A program made the translations under genes and the position numbers. Below are positions 10,498-20,786 of a stretch of 64,000 nt of DNA, in pieces (the first letter of the stretch is position 1; each line of letters starts with the position of its first letter). The notes beneath the pieces are model-generated. The model had not been told where the DNA came from and did not search any database. It saw only the letters and a list, made by a program, of their open reading frames with translations. The DNA is from Entoloma clypeatum. Taxonomy: Eukaryota; Basidiomycota; Agaricomycetes; Agaricales; Entolomataceae. The DNA lies in the NCBI GenBank assembly GCA_963565915.1, contig OY751489.1:2542001-2606000 (forward strand), in the 5' to 3' direction.

Positions 10498-13400
10498 TCA
10501 CTTAGAATCCCGGGTAGGTTTCGTAAGTGGAGTATAAGGCTCTTTAAACTCCATTCGGAGTAGAGCGCGGAATTTTTCAAATTCCTGGCGACCAAGTGGC
10601 TTGGTAAACATATCAGCCGGATTCTCTGTTCCCGGAACGAACCGTGGTTCGATCAATCCATCTTGTACTCTATCGCGTATAGCAAAATGATGGATTGCTA
10701 TATGTTTGGTTCTGCCTTCAGTGACTGGGTTTTGCGCATTGAAAATCGCGCCTTGGTTATCTACATGGAACGGCATTTTGGTAATGTCCTGTAGTCCAAG
10801 CTCTTTGAAGAGATGAGTAACCCATTCACATTCTCGCAAACATTCACTGGCAGCAATCATTTCCGCCTCAGTGGACGAATGTGCCACTGTTTTTTGCTTG
10901 CGACTTTTCCAAAGAACAAGTCCTCCTGCAAGCTTAAGGAAATATCCCGATTGGGATTTTCTATCAGATGGGTCTGATGCCCAGTCTGAATCTGTCCATG
11001 CTTCAAAGGAAGCCTTGGATCGACCATCATAAATTATAGAATAGTCTTGAGTACCGACAAGATATCTGATAATCCGTAGAGCGTATTTCTCATGCTCTTT
11101 GGAAGGGTTTGCAGACATTTGTGACATTTTTGCAACTGCAAAAGCAATGTCCGGTCTCGTTCCAATGGACAAGTACAACAACGATCCAATGATCATTTGG
11201 TACCTCGTTTTGAGTGTGGGATCCACCTCCCCCTCATTTGGTGCAGGGTAATAACCCTTTGGGAGTGGAGTGTCAGCAGCCTTTGCATTTTCTAAGCCAA
11301 AGCGCTTAATGATCTTCTTTAGGTATTCTGACTGATCGATTGTTACGATCTGCTTTTCTGAATCTTGTTGTATCCTCATACGCAAGAATTCTTTAGCAAT
11401 ACCAAGATCACGACTTTCCCATTTATTTTTAAAGTCAGATTTTATCTTGCGAACAAGATCTGGGTTTGATCCCATGAACAGGCCGTCATCAACATAGATC
11501 AAAGCGATTATCAAATCACCTGATTGTTTGTTGTGGTAAACAAAGACGCCTGAGTCGGTTCTACATCGAGTAAAACCTAGCTTCTCCATTGATGCATTGA
11601 GCGCGATCCACCACGCTCTTGCAGCCTGTTTAAGGCCATAGAGTGCTTTTAATAAACGGATGACCTTCCGTTCTTGGCTTTTGACAACAAAGCCTTCGGG
11701 TTGATTCATGTAGATTTCCTCATCGAGCTCTCCATAGAGAAAAGCTGATTTGACATCTACTCCTTCAATCACCCATCCTTCAAGCGCAGCTACGGCGAAG
11801 AGGATTCGGATAGTCTCGAAACGTATCACAGGTGAGAAGATCTCATCAAAATCGATACCCTCGATCTGTGAGAAACCCTTGGCAACGAGTCGTGCCTTCT
11901 TTCGTCCGTCAGTTTTGACGTCGAATACCCATCGATTTCTGATGGTTTTACGACCTTTAGGCAGGTCAACCAACTTAAAGACATTGCGCTTCCGGAGGGC
12001 TTCTAGTTCCTCACGGCATGCTGCTTTCCATTCAAGCTTTTCCTTTTCAGGTAGCTTATTTATGTCCTTCATTTGCCAAGACTTTGGGTCTTGTGGAATT
12101 TCGTCATATGCAGGGATTGCTTTAGATAGCAAGTGCGCAAGCATTTGTGACTGTCCTCCCCCTTCCCTAATATAGAGTAATTCCTCCATATCTATATCCG
12201 GATTCGGATTGGAATTGTTCTGATACATCTGAGGATCAGCGGAGCTAGTTGATGGAACAGCGCCAGATTGCTGGGGTCTGGTCTCCGATCGGGGATTATA
12301 GGCGTATCGCCGTGAATCCTCCTGAACGGTTCTGCTCCAATCACGCTGATTTTGACGCAAGGCCTCAGCCGGGTTGTTCCCGTAAACATTTCCAGGACGC
12401 TGGGGTATAACCCGAGTACGACGAGGACGATCAGTCTGTGGGCGATAATCTCCTGGTAAGGTATGATCATCGTTTGGCGCATCCGTGCGCACACGTTTCC
12501 CTGGATTGCGAGTCCGGGGAACCCACTGCTGATTCTCAGCGGTGTCCTGTCTGTTTGTTCCATCAGAAGTCTGACTGGAACCTTCGGGAAGCTGACCAGT
12601 TTGGTCGCTATTTGTATCAGGGAGGTTATGATTGTCATCATGGTTTCCTGGTTTAGACGGGTAACGTGAACCGCCAGGACCATGTGCATCATTGTTTTCC
12701 GAATGGAAATCGTCGGTTGGTAAATCAGACGGGCCATCATGTCCATTTACATCATCGTTTCCCATATCGTCTGATGTTGGATCATGGTATTGTGTTATCG
12801 AAGGTATTTTGTTCATTGTAGAACATTTAGGGAACAGCTGTTCATCAAACATTGCTGTGACACCTATGAAGACTACGTTGTTTGGTATCCGCATAAACCG
12901 GTAACCTTTAGTTCCAGTTTTAAATCCGATGAAGATCATCAGCTCGGATTTAGCGGTGGTAGTACGAATTTCTTTTGGAAGAAAGACGTAAGCTCCACAT
13001 CCAAAAACGTGTAGGTTCGACACATCAGGCTTTTCCTTTTTAAGGGACTCATACGGAGTAAGCCATCCATGTCTTTTCAATGGAGTTCGGTTATACAAGT
13101 GAAGTGCATGTTCTACCGCAAATTGAATCCATGTTTCGGGTAGGCAAGCATCATGCAACATAGCAAGTGCTTTATCCATTAAAGTTCTGTTAAAGCGTTC
13201 CGCGCGACCATTTTGTTGTGGTTGGTGCGGCACAGTAACTTCACCCTGGATTCCCATCTCACGCATATCTGCTTGGAAAGGGACAAACTCACCGCCGCCA
13301 TCAAAACGCCAAGTTTTAATTGTCGTATTGAATTGGTTTTTAACCATGGCATTAAAATCACGAAGTGCAGAGTGTGCATCGGATTTTAGTCTCAATAAAG

Positions 13401-15714
13401 AGATCCAGGCGTGTGACGTGTAGTCATCAACAAAGCTGATATAATAATTATATTTGCTATAAGTCGCCTTCTTGAATTGCTTTAAATCCGAATGGATTAG
13501 CTCAAGAGGTGCTTTAGCGCGTGTCTGAGATGGTGGGAAAGATTTTGAAGGCATCTTTCCAAGAGCGCATCCTTTGCAGGGTCGCTCAGTGGACGGTTTG
13601 TCCACTCCATTGAAACCTTTGACATGTTTAGAAGCATGTCGTAGTACTTCATGTGAAGGGTGTCCGAATCGCTTGTGCCAGGTGTCATAATCAACAGATT
13701 GTGAGACACTAAGACTAACCAAGTGTATTCGTTCCTCTTTAATGATCGTGGCATTTAGCCAATAAATCGATTCATTTGCCTTATGAGGATAACACATAAA
13801 CAAAGGAAGACCTGAATTGGTCTTTAGCGCGATCGAACCAAATCGTCCGCTAATTTCATTTCCTTGTTTAAGGATCTCGCCTACAGATAAAAGACGAACG
13901 TCTAAATCTGGTATATAATAAACGGGTGATAGACGAGTTATTTTATTTTGTTCTCGCCCGTTTTTCTTGATGGTGTGATTAATCAACACCGTTCCTTGTC
14001 CAAGGATCTGAATAGTGTGACCTTTCTGCGCAATTTGCACAGATTGACGATCTTTTAATGGGGTATACTCAATGAAATCATTGATGTCATAGGTAAAGTG
14101 CAACGATGCACCTGAATCAAGAATCCAATTGGATTGATTCTGTTTCTTACATTCAGCACAATTTGCATAATGAGAATTTATTTGCGCTATAAGCGCGTGT
14201 ACAGCAGGTGATATAAATACATTGGACCGCCGTCCATTCACTCGTCTCCAAAGAGGCTTCTGTGAAGTATTTGTTAACTGCATTGTACGTGCTGTTGAAT
14301 GTGAAACGTACCCCATGTCGTCGTTGTTTCCATTACCACGGGAAACTTCATACTCCATATAGTCGTTGACGTATCCTTCATCGTAATAGCCCCTTATGGT
14401 GGGGGCTATGTCTTCTGTATCCATCTCATCGGCCCAGCTGATTCTACTCGGCGTCTCTTCGAAAACCGGAATGCGGTGATTCCGGGGGTCCATTGTCGGA
14501 GGCGCTGAGAGCGGCCTTGACGTCGCAGCTTCATTACGTTGAAGTGCGGGGACATCGACGAGGCGAGTTAGATTCTGCGCTGTTGGAGGGACACCAATGC
14601 TGTTAGCCAGTGTGCGCGCTCCATCCAGGTCCGTGAAAGGGCCTGGGCCAGGAATATTACCGATCGCAAGCGATTGGTTGTTCCTAATCCTCCAGTCGGT
14701 GGATGATGAGGGGTGCGGAGTGAAGATGGACCCATTTCCGTAAATGACCGTGTTGGGTAAGGTCTGGATTGGAAGCTGCCCATCAGGGGCGCTATCCATG
14801 GCAGAGGAGGCAAAGTGCGCCTTCTCTTTACCTTTCCAGGGTCCTTTGCCCTTGGTTTTCCCAGCGGAAGTCCCACGTCCCTTGCCTTTCCAGGGCTTGG
14901 AGTGCTGATGCGAATGCTGCTGGTTAGCAGCCGGTCCTTCCGAAGATCCCTGAGAGGGTCCAGTGCGAGGCTGGTACTTCGGGGGGTTGGGCCGAGCGCG
15001 TTTTACCGCAGAAATTTTATTCGCGTGAGCACCTCCTTGGGACTGTGGAGCGTGCGGGTTTTTACGGAAGTATTCCGAGCGTATTTGCTCAATTACCTTC
15101 CCGATCTCGAGTACCGTGGACTGATTGCCGCCAGGCGCCACATAGTGTACCGCATCAAAGAGGATGCTGTGCACTAGACCATCATAGCCTTGAGGCAGTC
15201 CATTCAGGATCATCATGATCCGAACGAACTTGGGGATGTCTATATGGTTGTGCTCGAGTCGTTGGAAAAGGGTCTGCATCTTATCGATGCCAGATAAAGG
15301 ATCGGCGGGAGAAAGAGAGGTGCGGAGGAGTTGCTGAAAATCAGCAAAGACGGTGGACGGGCCAACCGTGGACAGTTTTGTGGCGATCAGGTCCCACATC
15401 TCCTTGGAGGTTTTAGCTCCCTTGATGTGGTGGACGAGAGAGTCCGAAATGGACATCTGAATTAGGCCTTGGGCCTGATCGTCCTGCTCATGCCAAGTGT
15501 TTAACTTGTCTTGGAAATCTGTCTCTTTGGGGTCCGCCGGGAACTTTTTGTCGCCGGTGACGATCCTCCACACTTTAGCTGCCTTAAGGTAGGCGCTCAT
15601 CTTCTCCTGATAGACGGAGAAGTTGGTGGTGGTGAGCTTGGGAACGGAAGAAGCGAGGTCGAGTTTGGAGTTTGAGGACATGATGATGCTGCGAAACATA
15701 AATAGAATCAGCAT
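10498..15714 (-). CDS. copia-2 Gag-Pol polyprotein
   Basis: An uninterrupted 1,738-codon frame. The more likely start is the second Met context (MSSNSKLDL, codon 12, at 15681), since that is where similarity to copia gag begins. Approximate domains: gag 20-230, then a Gly/Lys-rich basic stretch 270-300 in place of a CCHC knuckle. Retropepsin has DSGASLHFT at 533. The integrase zinc module is H680, H685, C713, C716, and the core is D743, D805 (RFDGGGEF), E839 (GRAERF). An acidic linker spans about 980-1200. The RT runs from about 1240 (NRWVFDVKTDGRKKARLVAKGF) with YVDD at 1407-1410. RNase H lies in about 1560-1680 (TDSDWASD; STEAEM; DNQGA), followed by DMFTKPLG. All catalytic residues are present. 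The stop lies against the PPT. The frame supplies capsid, protease, integrase and RT, cleaved by the aspartic protease (family knowledge). Confidence 0.95.
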   Translation of the reverse strand: MLILFMFRSIIMSSNSKLDLASSVPKLTTTNFSVYQEKMSAYLKAAKVWRIVTGDKKFPADPKETDFQDKLNTWHEQDDQAQGLIQMSISDSLVHHIKGAKTSKEMWDLIATKLSTVGPSTVFADFQQLLRTSLSPADPLSGIDKMQTLFQRLEHNHIDIPKFVRIMMILNGLPQGYDGLVHSILFDAVHYVAPGGNQSTVLEIGKVIEQIRSEYFRKNPHAPQSQGGAHANKISAVKRARPNPPKYQPRTGPSQGSSEGPAANQQHSHQHSKPWKGKGRGTSAGKTKGKGPWKGKEKAHFASSAMDSAPDGQLPIQTLPNTVIYGNGSIFTPHPSSSTDWRIRNNQSLAIGNIPGPGPFTDLDGARTLANSIGVPPTAQNLTRLVDVPALQRNEAATSRPLSAPPTMDPRNHRIPVFEETPSRISWADEMDTEDIAPTIRGYYDEGYVNDYMEYEVSRGNGNNDDMGYVSHSTARTMQLTNTSQKPLWRRVNGRRSNVFISPAVHALIAQINSHYANCAECKKQNQSNWILDSGASLHFTYDINDFIEYTPLKDRQSVQIAQKGHTIQILGQGTVLINHTIKKNGREQNKITRLSPVYYIPDLDVRLLSVGEILKQGNEISGRFGSIALKTNSGLPLFMCYPHKANESIYWLNATIIKEERIHLVSLSVSQSVDYDTWHKRFGHPSHEVLRHASKHVKGFNGVDKPSTERPCKGCALGKMPSKSFPPSQTRAKAPLELIHSDLKQFKKATYSKYNYYISFVDDYTSHAWISLLRLKSDAHSALRDFNAMVKNQFNTTIKTWRFDGGGEFVPFQADMREMGIQGEVTVPHQPQQNGRAERFNRTLMDKALAMLHDACLPETWIQFAVEHALHLYNRTPLKRHGWLTPYESLKKEKPDVSNLHVFGCGAYVFLPKEIRTTTAKSELMIFIGFKTGTKGYRFMRIPNNVVFIGVTAMFDEQLFPKCSTMNKIPSITQYHDPTSDDMGNDDVNGHDGPSDLPTDDFHSENNDAHGPGGSRYPSKPGNHDDNHNLPDTNSDQTGQLPEGSSQTSDGTNRQDTAENQQWVPRTRNPGKRVRTDAPNDDHTLPGDYRPQTDRPRRTRVIPQRPGNVYGNNPAEALRQNQRDWSRTVQEDSRRYAYNPRSETRPQQSGAVPSTSSADPQMYQNNSNPNPDIDMEELLYIREGGGQSQMLAHLLSKAIPAYDEIPQDPKSWQMKDINKLPEKEKLEWKAACREELEALRKRNVFKLVDLPKGRKTIRNRWVFDVKTDGRKKARLVAKGFSQIEGIDFDEIFSPVIRFETIRILFAVAALEGWVIEGVDVKSAFLYGELDEEIYMNQPEGFVVKSQERKVIRLLKALYGLKQAARAWWIALNASMEKLGFTRCRTDSGVFVYHNKQSGDLIIALIYVDDGLFMGSNPDLVRKIKSDFKNKWESRDLGIAKEFLRMRIQQDSEKQIVTIDQSEYLKKIIKRFGLENAKAADTPLPKGYYPAPNEGEVDPTLKTRYQMIIGSLLYLSIGTRPDIAFAVAKMSQMSANPSKEHEKYALRIIRYLVGTQDYSIIYDGRSKASFEAWTDSDWASDPSDRKSQSGYFLKLAGGLVLWKSRKQKTVAHSSTEAEMIAASECLRECEWVTHLFKELGLQDITKMPFHVDNQGAIFNAQNPVTEGRTKHIAIHHFAIRDRVQDGLIEPRFVPGTENPADMFTKPLGRQEFEKFRALLRMEFKEPYTPLTKPTRDSK

Positions 15715-15771
15715 GTGTTTTTTCGAAAAAGCGCATCAGAAAAATAAATAGACGAGCTGCCTTGTCGGTCA

Positions 15772-16608
15772 TCATTCTTCGTCCCCTGTTTGGTCTAGTG
15801 GTAGCATATGAAATGCCATCACTAGTTCTACCCAATCGTCATGTGCACCCTGAGTGCTGTGTTGCCCACAGGTGCAAGATCCTCCCTGAACAGGGAGCAT
15901 GACTTCATTCGCTCTGTTCGCCGCCTCAATTAAGGTGTCATTTTCCGGCAACCGAATTTGTCGGGCCGGAGGCGAAAGAGGAGGTGCGCCGTGTGCTTCA
16001 GGGATGGTCCCATCATCAACATACACGGGCGGAGGATCCGTAGGATCTCCATCTTGGGTAGGTACCGCAACAGGTACCTCAGTACGGCGATTACGCCGTC
16101 TGCGGTTCAAAGCTCGAGTCCTTGCTCCTCCTGCATCACACGTAGTACACGAGTAGTCAAAGGTAGTGTTGTCTATGCAATGCCTCGGGCAATGCTGACT
16201 GTCAACAACGAGTTGTCGACACACTCCGCAACGAGCAACGATGCGTCCATTGTCATCAAGACCTGAAGGGACTGAGCCCTGTGCCGTTGGCACCATATGG
16301 ACTTGCTCTCGTGATACGATCATTGTGACAGGGATTCTCTCAAGCAATCGATCAAGAATGGCCCATTGAAAGGTACATTCAATACCTCGAATGCTTCGAG
16401 GTTCACCGTCGAGGGAACCATCGAGCTCGATGTATTCGATGCTGAGGAAGCCAGTCTCCAGGCCAGCATACAAAGCGGATGCTGCCAATAGTAGCGCAAA
16501 TGCTAGGATACTGAGAGCGTGCGGCGCTAGGGCCGGGGCCCATAACCTAATGAAATACCCAACGTAGGCAGCCCAAAGGGCGCTCAAGACGTATCGGTAT
16601 GAAGGCAT
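15772..16608 (-). CDS. copia-2 upstream ORF (278 aa), membrane/Cys-rich, unknown
   Basis: A complete frame lying 5' of gag-pol on the same strand, ending 57 nt before the first gag-pol Met. Its ATG is inside the 5' LTR, about 125 nt downstream of a TATAAATA box. Codons 1-20 are LTR, the next few translate the primer-binding site (RLWAPAL), and the rest is leader. Visible parts are hydrophobic segments at 7-20 and 29-48 (two possible membrane helices or a signal-anchor). A Cys array at 127, 130, 140, 144, 154, 157 is spaced like a zinc fold, followed by a basic cluster at 163-176. A Pro-rich acidic stretch (181-215) leads to a CTC motif at 245-247. I recognise no family. It could be an envelope-like or host-interaction protein, a captured gene, or a chance frame, but its length and its intactness in an otherwise intact element favour coding. 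Confidence 0.6.
   Translation of the reverse strand: MPSYRYVLSALWAAYVGYFIRLWAPALAPHALSILAFALLLAASALYAGLETGFLSIEYIELDGSLDGEPRSIRGIECTFQWAILDRLLERIPVTMIVSREQVHMVPTAQGSVPSGLDDNGRIVARCGVCRQLVVDSQHCPRHCIDNTTFDYSCTTCDAGGARTRALNRRRRNRRTEVPVAVPTQDGDPTDPPPVYVDDGTIPEAHGAPPLSPPARQIRLPENDTLIEAANRANEVMLPVQGGSCTCGQHSTQGAHDDWVELVMAFHMLPLDQTGDEE
16533..16547 (-). other. copia-2 primer-binding site, half-tRNA type
   Basis: On the minus strand the LTR is followed immediately by GGTTATGGGCCCCGG, the same anticodon-arm complement of initiator tRNA-Met as in copia-1. It fixes the LTR end at 16548 and is translated as part of the upstream ORF. Confidence 0.85.
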
Positions 16609-16896
16609 AGTGGAAGCTCTACTGACCTGGTTAAGAGTAACTATAGAGAGTCTAGAAGCTATACTAGCTGGTTAGTTAACTCAGAGAACTGGGGTGTTCA
16701 AGAAGTTAGGATTCATCGTACTAAATACATGGGTATTTATACTAATCCAATATGCGCACGGACCATTGTACAAACAATGCATAAACAAGTCATGCGTCCG
16801 TGGTTGTACCATAAACTCACATATATGGTAATAGTGACTTATAGTCACTTCCTGTGACAAGCACATGGTGCGACATATCTGGCGATATGTTCAACA
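16548..16896 (-). repeat. copia-2 5' LTR
   Basis: 349 bp. On the minus strand it carries the promoter and, near its 3' end, the ATG of the upstream 278-codon ORF at 16608. It ends ATTA and not the usual CA, but both the target duplication and the adjoining primer-binding site agree on this boundary. Confidence 0.93.
16734..16741 (-). promoter_or_regulatory. TATA box of copia-2 LTR
   Basis: TATAAATA on the minus strand, about 125 nt upstream of the upstream-ORF ATG. It would place the transcript start inside the LTR and upstream of that ATG, so the ORF could be the first one met by ribosomes. Confidence 0.55.
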
Positions 16897-19800
16897 CTAA
16901 ACAGTGTCGAGTAACTCCGCCGTTAGACCAATCGCTGCGGATGATGGACATCGATCAAGAGCAAATGGGACCAGATGAGTTTGTGGATGAGATTGAACTT
17001 GATGGTTCGTCAAAATCTTCTCTCAAACCTTATCAATTGCAGAACACTAATAATACCTCTCAACAGACATATAATATATTAGCCAGTACCAGTACAGTTT
17101 GCGTAGATCACTTCAGCAGTGATCTACATAAAAAATATATAAAACATTTTGCCTCCTGTACACATTGTAAGGAAAAAGAACCCGCACAATGGATATTAGA
17201 TTCCGGTGCTTCTTTACACTTTACGCATGAGTTCAAAGACTTCGCATACTATAGACCTCTCACGGTCAAGTGATTCGTCCAAACTGCTGCTAAAGGAAAG
17301 AAACTGGAAATACTCGGAGTTGGGGCCATTCCAATACGGCACACCCTAAATGGTGAAGTTAAAACCCATCTCCTAGACCGGTATTTTACATTCCCGACAT
17401 GGACACATGCCTATTGTCTCTAGGCATCTTCCTTAACCATGGTTACAAAGTAGACAGGACTCGTGGAGAAATCAACATCTCCAAAGGGCTGAACAAAATC
17501 CAGTTTTTGCCCCACATCCTTGGTCAAACCATTTACTGGTTAGACACTGAAATACGCTATGACCAGATCCATGCGATCTCAAGCGAAATCACCGTCGAAA
17601 CATGGCACAAGCGACTTGGTCACCCAAATGATCAAGCACTCTGAAAGATTCCACCAGTACCAAAGGGGTACCTGAGACACTAGTACATGAGAAATCACAG
17701 GAAAGTTGCACAGGTTGCCTCAAAGGGAAAATGCTGAATCAGTCATACCCCAATTCGATGACAAGGGCAATCAAAACCTTTGATCTGATCCATTCCGATC
17801 TCAAACAGATATCCATGGCATCATACCATAAATATAAATATTTCCTCACGTTTTTGGACGATTTTTCATCCCACGTCTGGGTCGTCTTGCTTAGGAAGAA
17901 ATCGGATGCCGTCACAGCACTGCGACAATTCCTTGCAATGATCCAGAATCAATTCGCCGCCACTCCTAAGAAATGGCGAGTTGATGGAGGTGGAGAGTTT
18001 AACGAATACAAGGATGTACTTGCCGATCATGGAATTCTGATCGACGTCACGCTCCCGTATCAGCACCAGCAGAACGGTCGAGCAGAACGGATAAATCAAA
18101 CCCTGTGGGAGAAATCTCAGGCCTTGCGCTTCGACGCGTGCTTACCCCCTATGTGGTGGGAATTCTGTTTGGAACATGCAGCGTTTCTCTACAACAGAAC
18201 CCCCATGCAGCGTCTCGAATGGAATACCCCTTACTTCAGGGTGACCAATGAGATCCCTGATATGTCAATCATCAGAGTCTTCGGACGTCAGGCATATGTG
18301 TATATCCCAAAGGAAAAACGTAGAAATTCCCTGGAGTCTAGATCTCGATTGATGATTTATCTCGGATCAAAACCAGGGGTCAAAGGATACCGTTTCATGG
18401 ATCCTGAGACTAATACAATTTTCATGGGTGGGAAAGCTATCTTTGATGAAAGCAAGTACCCTAGATGCCACATCGACCCTTTGCCAGAAAACCATCCAGA
18501 AATGGAAAACCCAGAACCGGCTGATGAGTTTGAGGACCTCATCCCCAGAAACGATGACAATGACAGTCATTACAAAAAACCTCATGACCCTGTTCCCACT
18601 AGACAGGATCACCCTGAATCAGATGATGACTTGCCGTCTAGCGAGCCCGACAATGAACCGAGAGTACCCACTCCAGAACCCGAACAAGTACCAGATCGAC
18701 CGATCAGGGAATGACGAGTTCGGAGAATGCCAGGTAGCATCTATGGGGAAGACACCCCTGCTTCTGATCTTGAAAAAATGGATCGAAGACGTAGATTAGG
18801 CGGTCAAATGGCATGGATGAACGATCTCCTAATGGAGGCAATCTCTATCCAAGTGAGCATCATCAAAATGTCACACAAAGATATATACTCTCTTCTGAAC
18901 AAAGAAGATTGGTATGTGGCAGAACGAAAAGAGCTAGACATGCTCAAAAGCCGCGGGGTGATCACGGAGTTAGTACCCCTACCTACAGGGAGGAAAGCTC
19001 TAAGGAACAAATGGGTTTACAACGAAAAATCCGACGGGCGTTTGAAAGCGCGCCTTGTCGCAAAAGGTTTCTCACAGGTAGAAGGGATCGACTTCGATCA
19101 GATCTTCTCACCAGTAGTGAGGTGCAAGACCGTCCGGTTGATTCTGGCATTGACAGCCCTTGAAGGGTGGTTCATGACATTCTTGGACGTCTCATCAGCC
19201 TTCCTCTATGGAACACTCCATGAGGAAATTTACATGTGACAGCCTGAGGGCTACATAGTAAAAGGGAAAGAACACTTCATGTACCGACTATACAAAGCCC
19301 TATACGGACTTAAGCAGGCCGCATTAGCCTGGTGGAGGGAACTCGATTCCTCCATGAAAAAGCTCGGTTTTGTCCGGCTTCACTCCGATGCGGGAGTTTT
19401 CATTCACACAAGTACCAAAGGGGAAACTGTAATCGCCATCATTTATGTCGATGACTCTGCTTTTCTCGGCACAAACCGAGAGTACACGCTAGAGAAGAAG
19501 AAGGCCTTCATGACAACATGGGAATGTAGGGACCTAGGCCACCTAGTGTCTAATGGGGAACCGAAAGAATTTCTCCCAATCCAAATAAGGCAATGTGGGA
19601 AAAAGATCTTCATTGATCAAGTACCTTACCTTGAGAAGATTCTTGCACGAATGGGGATGAGCAAATCCAATGCCACCCACACCCCACTCCTGATGGGCTA
19701 CAAACCCATGAAGTCCGAAGATGAACCCAATGCGGAACTCAGATCCAAGTACCAATCTGTCATCGGATCACTATTGTACTTAATGATCGGGACAAGACCT

Positions 19801-20350
19801 GACATTTGTTTCGCAGTGATCAAAATGTCCCAATTTTCCGCAAATCCTACCAAATGCCATTTAGAAGTGGCAAGGGATATTTGCAGGTATTTGAAGGCAA
19901 CGAAAGATTACGCGATCATGTATGATGGTGATTCTGGGAAAGGAATCTACGCATTTACAGACTCCGATTGGGCATCAGATGAAAACACCAGGAAATCTAC
20001 TACTGGTTACTTCATATCACTGGCGTCTGGAGCAGTAACATGGGTTTCATCGGCGCAAAAAACCATTGCCCTCTCTTCCACAGAAGCAGAGTACATGGCG
20101 CTATCAGATTGCAGTCGCGCAGTGACATGGCTTAGAAGCATGCTTGCCGAACTTGGAATGCAGATCCGATCAGTTCCGATCTATGGAGACAACAATGGCT
20201 CTGTCTTTATCGCATCCAATCCTGTAACTGAGAAGTGATCCAAGCACATCGACGTGCGATTCCACTTTGTCAGAGAAAAAGTATCCGAAGGGATTATTAC
20301 AGTCGAATTCATCAAAAAAGTGAATAACCCTGCAGACCTTTTTAACTAAG
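16897..20350 (+). pseudogene. copia-1 protease, integrase, RT and RNase H
   Basis: Plus-strand continuation of copia-1 after the copia-2 insertion. Retropepsin DSGASLHFTHEF is at about 17200-17235. The pre-integrase zinc module is WHKRLGHP near 17602. The integrase core spans 17731-18300 (HSDLKQ; VDGGGEF; NGRAERI). RT runs from about 18980 (NKWVYNEKSDGRLKARLVAKGF), with YVDD at about 19447, and RNase H from about 19960 (TDSDWASD; SSTEAEY; DNNGS). In-frame TGA occurs at 17271, 17642, 18715, 19237 and 20236. By alignment with intact copia-2, three of these (17642, 18715, 20236) are Arg codons. Additional frame shifts lie near 17390 and 18714-18727. It cannot make Pol. Confidence 0.9.
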
Positions 20351-20468
20351 AATCTGGGGAAAATCCTCTTCAACAAGTTTATCCCATACTTCGGATTACT
20401 TAAAAACTAGACGAAGAGTACCTATATGGGAAAAAGTAAAAATGTATTTAGAAAGTATGTACTAAATA

Positions 20469-20786
20469 TGGGGGGGTGTTGAAACTTTTCCATCACGTAG
20501 ATTAGATTAGATTAGATTACATCACGTGACCATTTACACATCTTCGATTACATACTTATTTGGTTGGTACAAACAGTAGTACGGTATATAAGACCAGGAA
20601 ACTGTCAATATCAACAAGTTGTCTCTTGACTCTTAACCAGCTCCATCGCTCTTACCAGCCTCAACCGCTCTCACCAGCCCCACCCTTCTCAACCAAGTAA
20701 GTGACTAGAACAGTAGAGTAGAGTACTTCCACTGTAGCTGTGTTGCTCAGTACATCTGCAGCTAGCGCCCAGGTGGAACTTCAACA
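20469..20786 (+). repeat. copia-1 PPT and 3' LTR
   Basis: A G-run polypurine tract (20469-20476) abuts the 310-bp LTR at 20477-20786, which is followed by the ATACC duplication. It differs from the 5' LTR at ACGG/ACAG, AACAG/AACGG and GCAG/GCGG (all CpG sites) and at one A/T near the end. Confidence 0.92.

Larger units (their letters stand above)
10142..16896 (-). mobile_element. copia-2: intact, young Ty1/copia element
   Basis: The two 349-bp LTRs (10142-10490, 16548-16896) are identical by eye. Flanking 5-bp duplications CTAAA are at 10137-10141 and 16897-16901. In minus orientation the LTR starts TGTTGAACAT and ends TTTCATTA, followed by the primer-binding site. The PPT (GTGAGGGGGAG, 10491-10501 on the minus strand) abuts the 3' LTR. 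The internal region carries two open frames, an upstream 278-codon ORF and a 1,738-codon gag-pol. No lesion is visible, so this is a candidate active element. Confidence 0.95.
8232..20786 (+). mobile_element. copia-1: Ty1/copia element split by copia-2
   Basis: Two 310-bp LTRs (8232-8541 and 20477-20786) begin TGTTGAA and end TTCTACA/TTCAACA. Flanking 5-bp target duplications ATACC (8227-8231, 20787-20791) are perfect and sit inside gypsy-1 RNase H. The order gag, protease, integrase, RT, RNase H is plus-strand Ty1/copia. About 5.8 kb remains once the copia-2 insertion (10142-16896) is removed. The LTRs differ at four sites by eye, three of them CpG transitions. In-frame TGAs and one gag frameshift make it non-autonomous. 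Confidence 0.93.

Noticed and set aside
12192..12746. 184-codon minus frame inside copia-2 gag-pol
   Set aside because: Out-of-frame shadow of the acidic integrase-RT linker, with Met/Ile/Thr-rich noise.
15584..15835. 83-codon minus frame overlapping the gap between copia-2 ORFs
   Set aside because: It overlaps both the upstream ORF and gag in other frames, is rich in Arg/His, and lacks any conserved motif.
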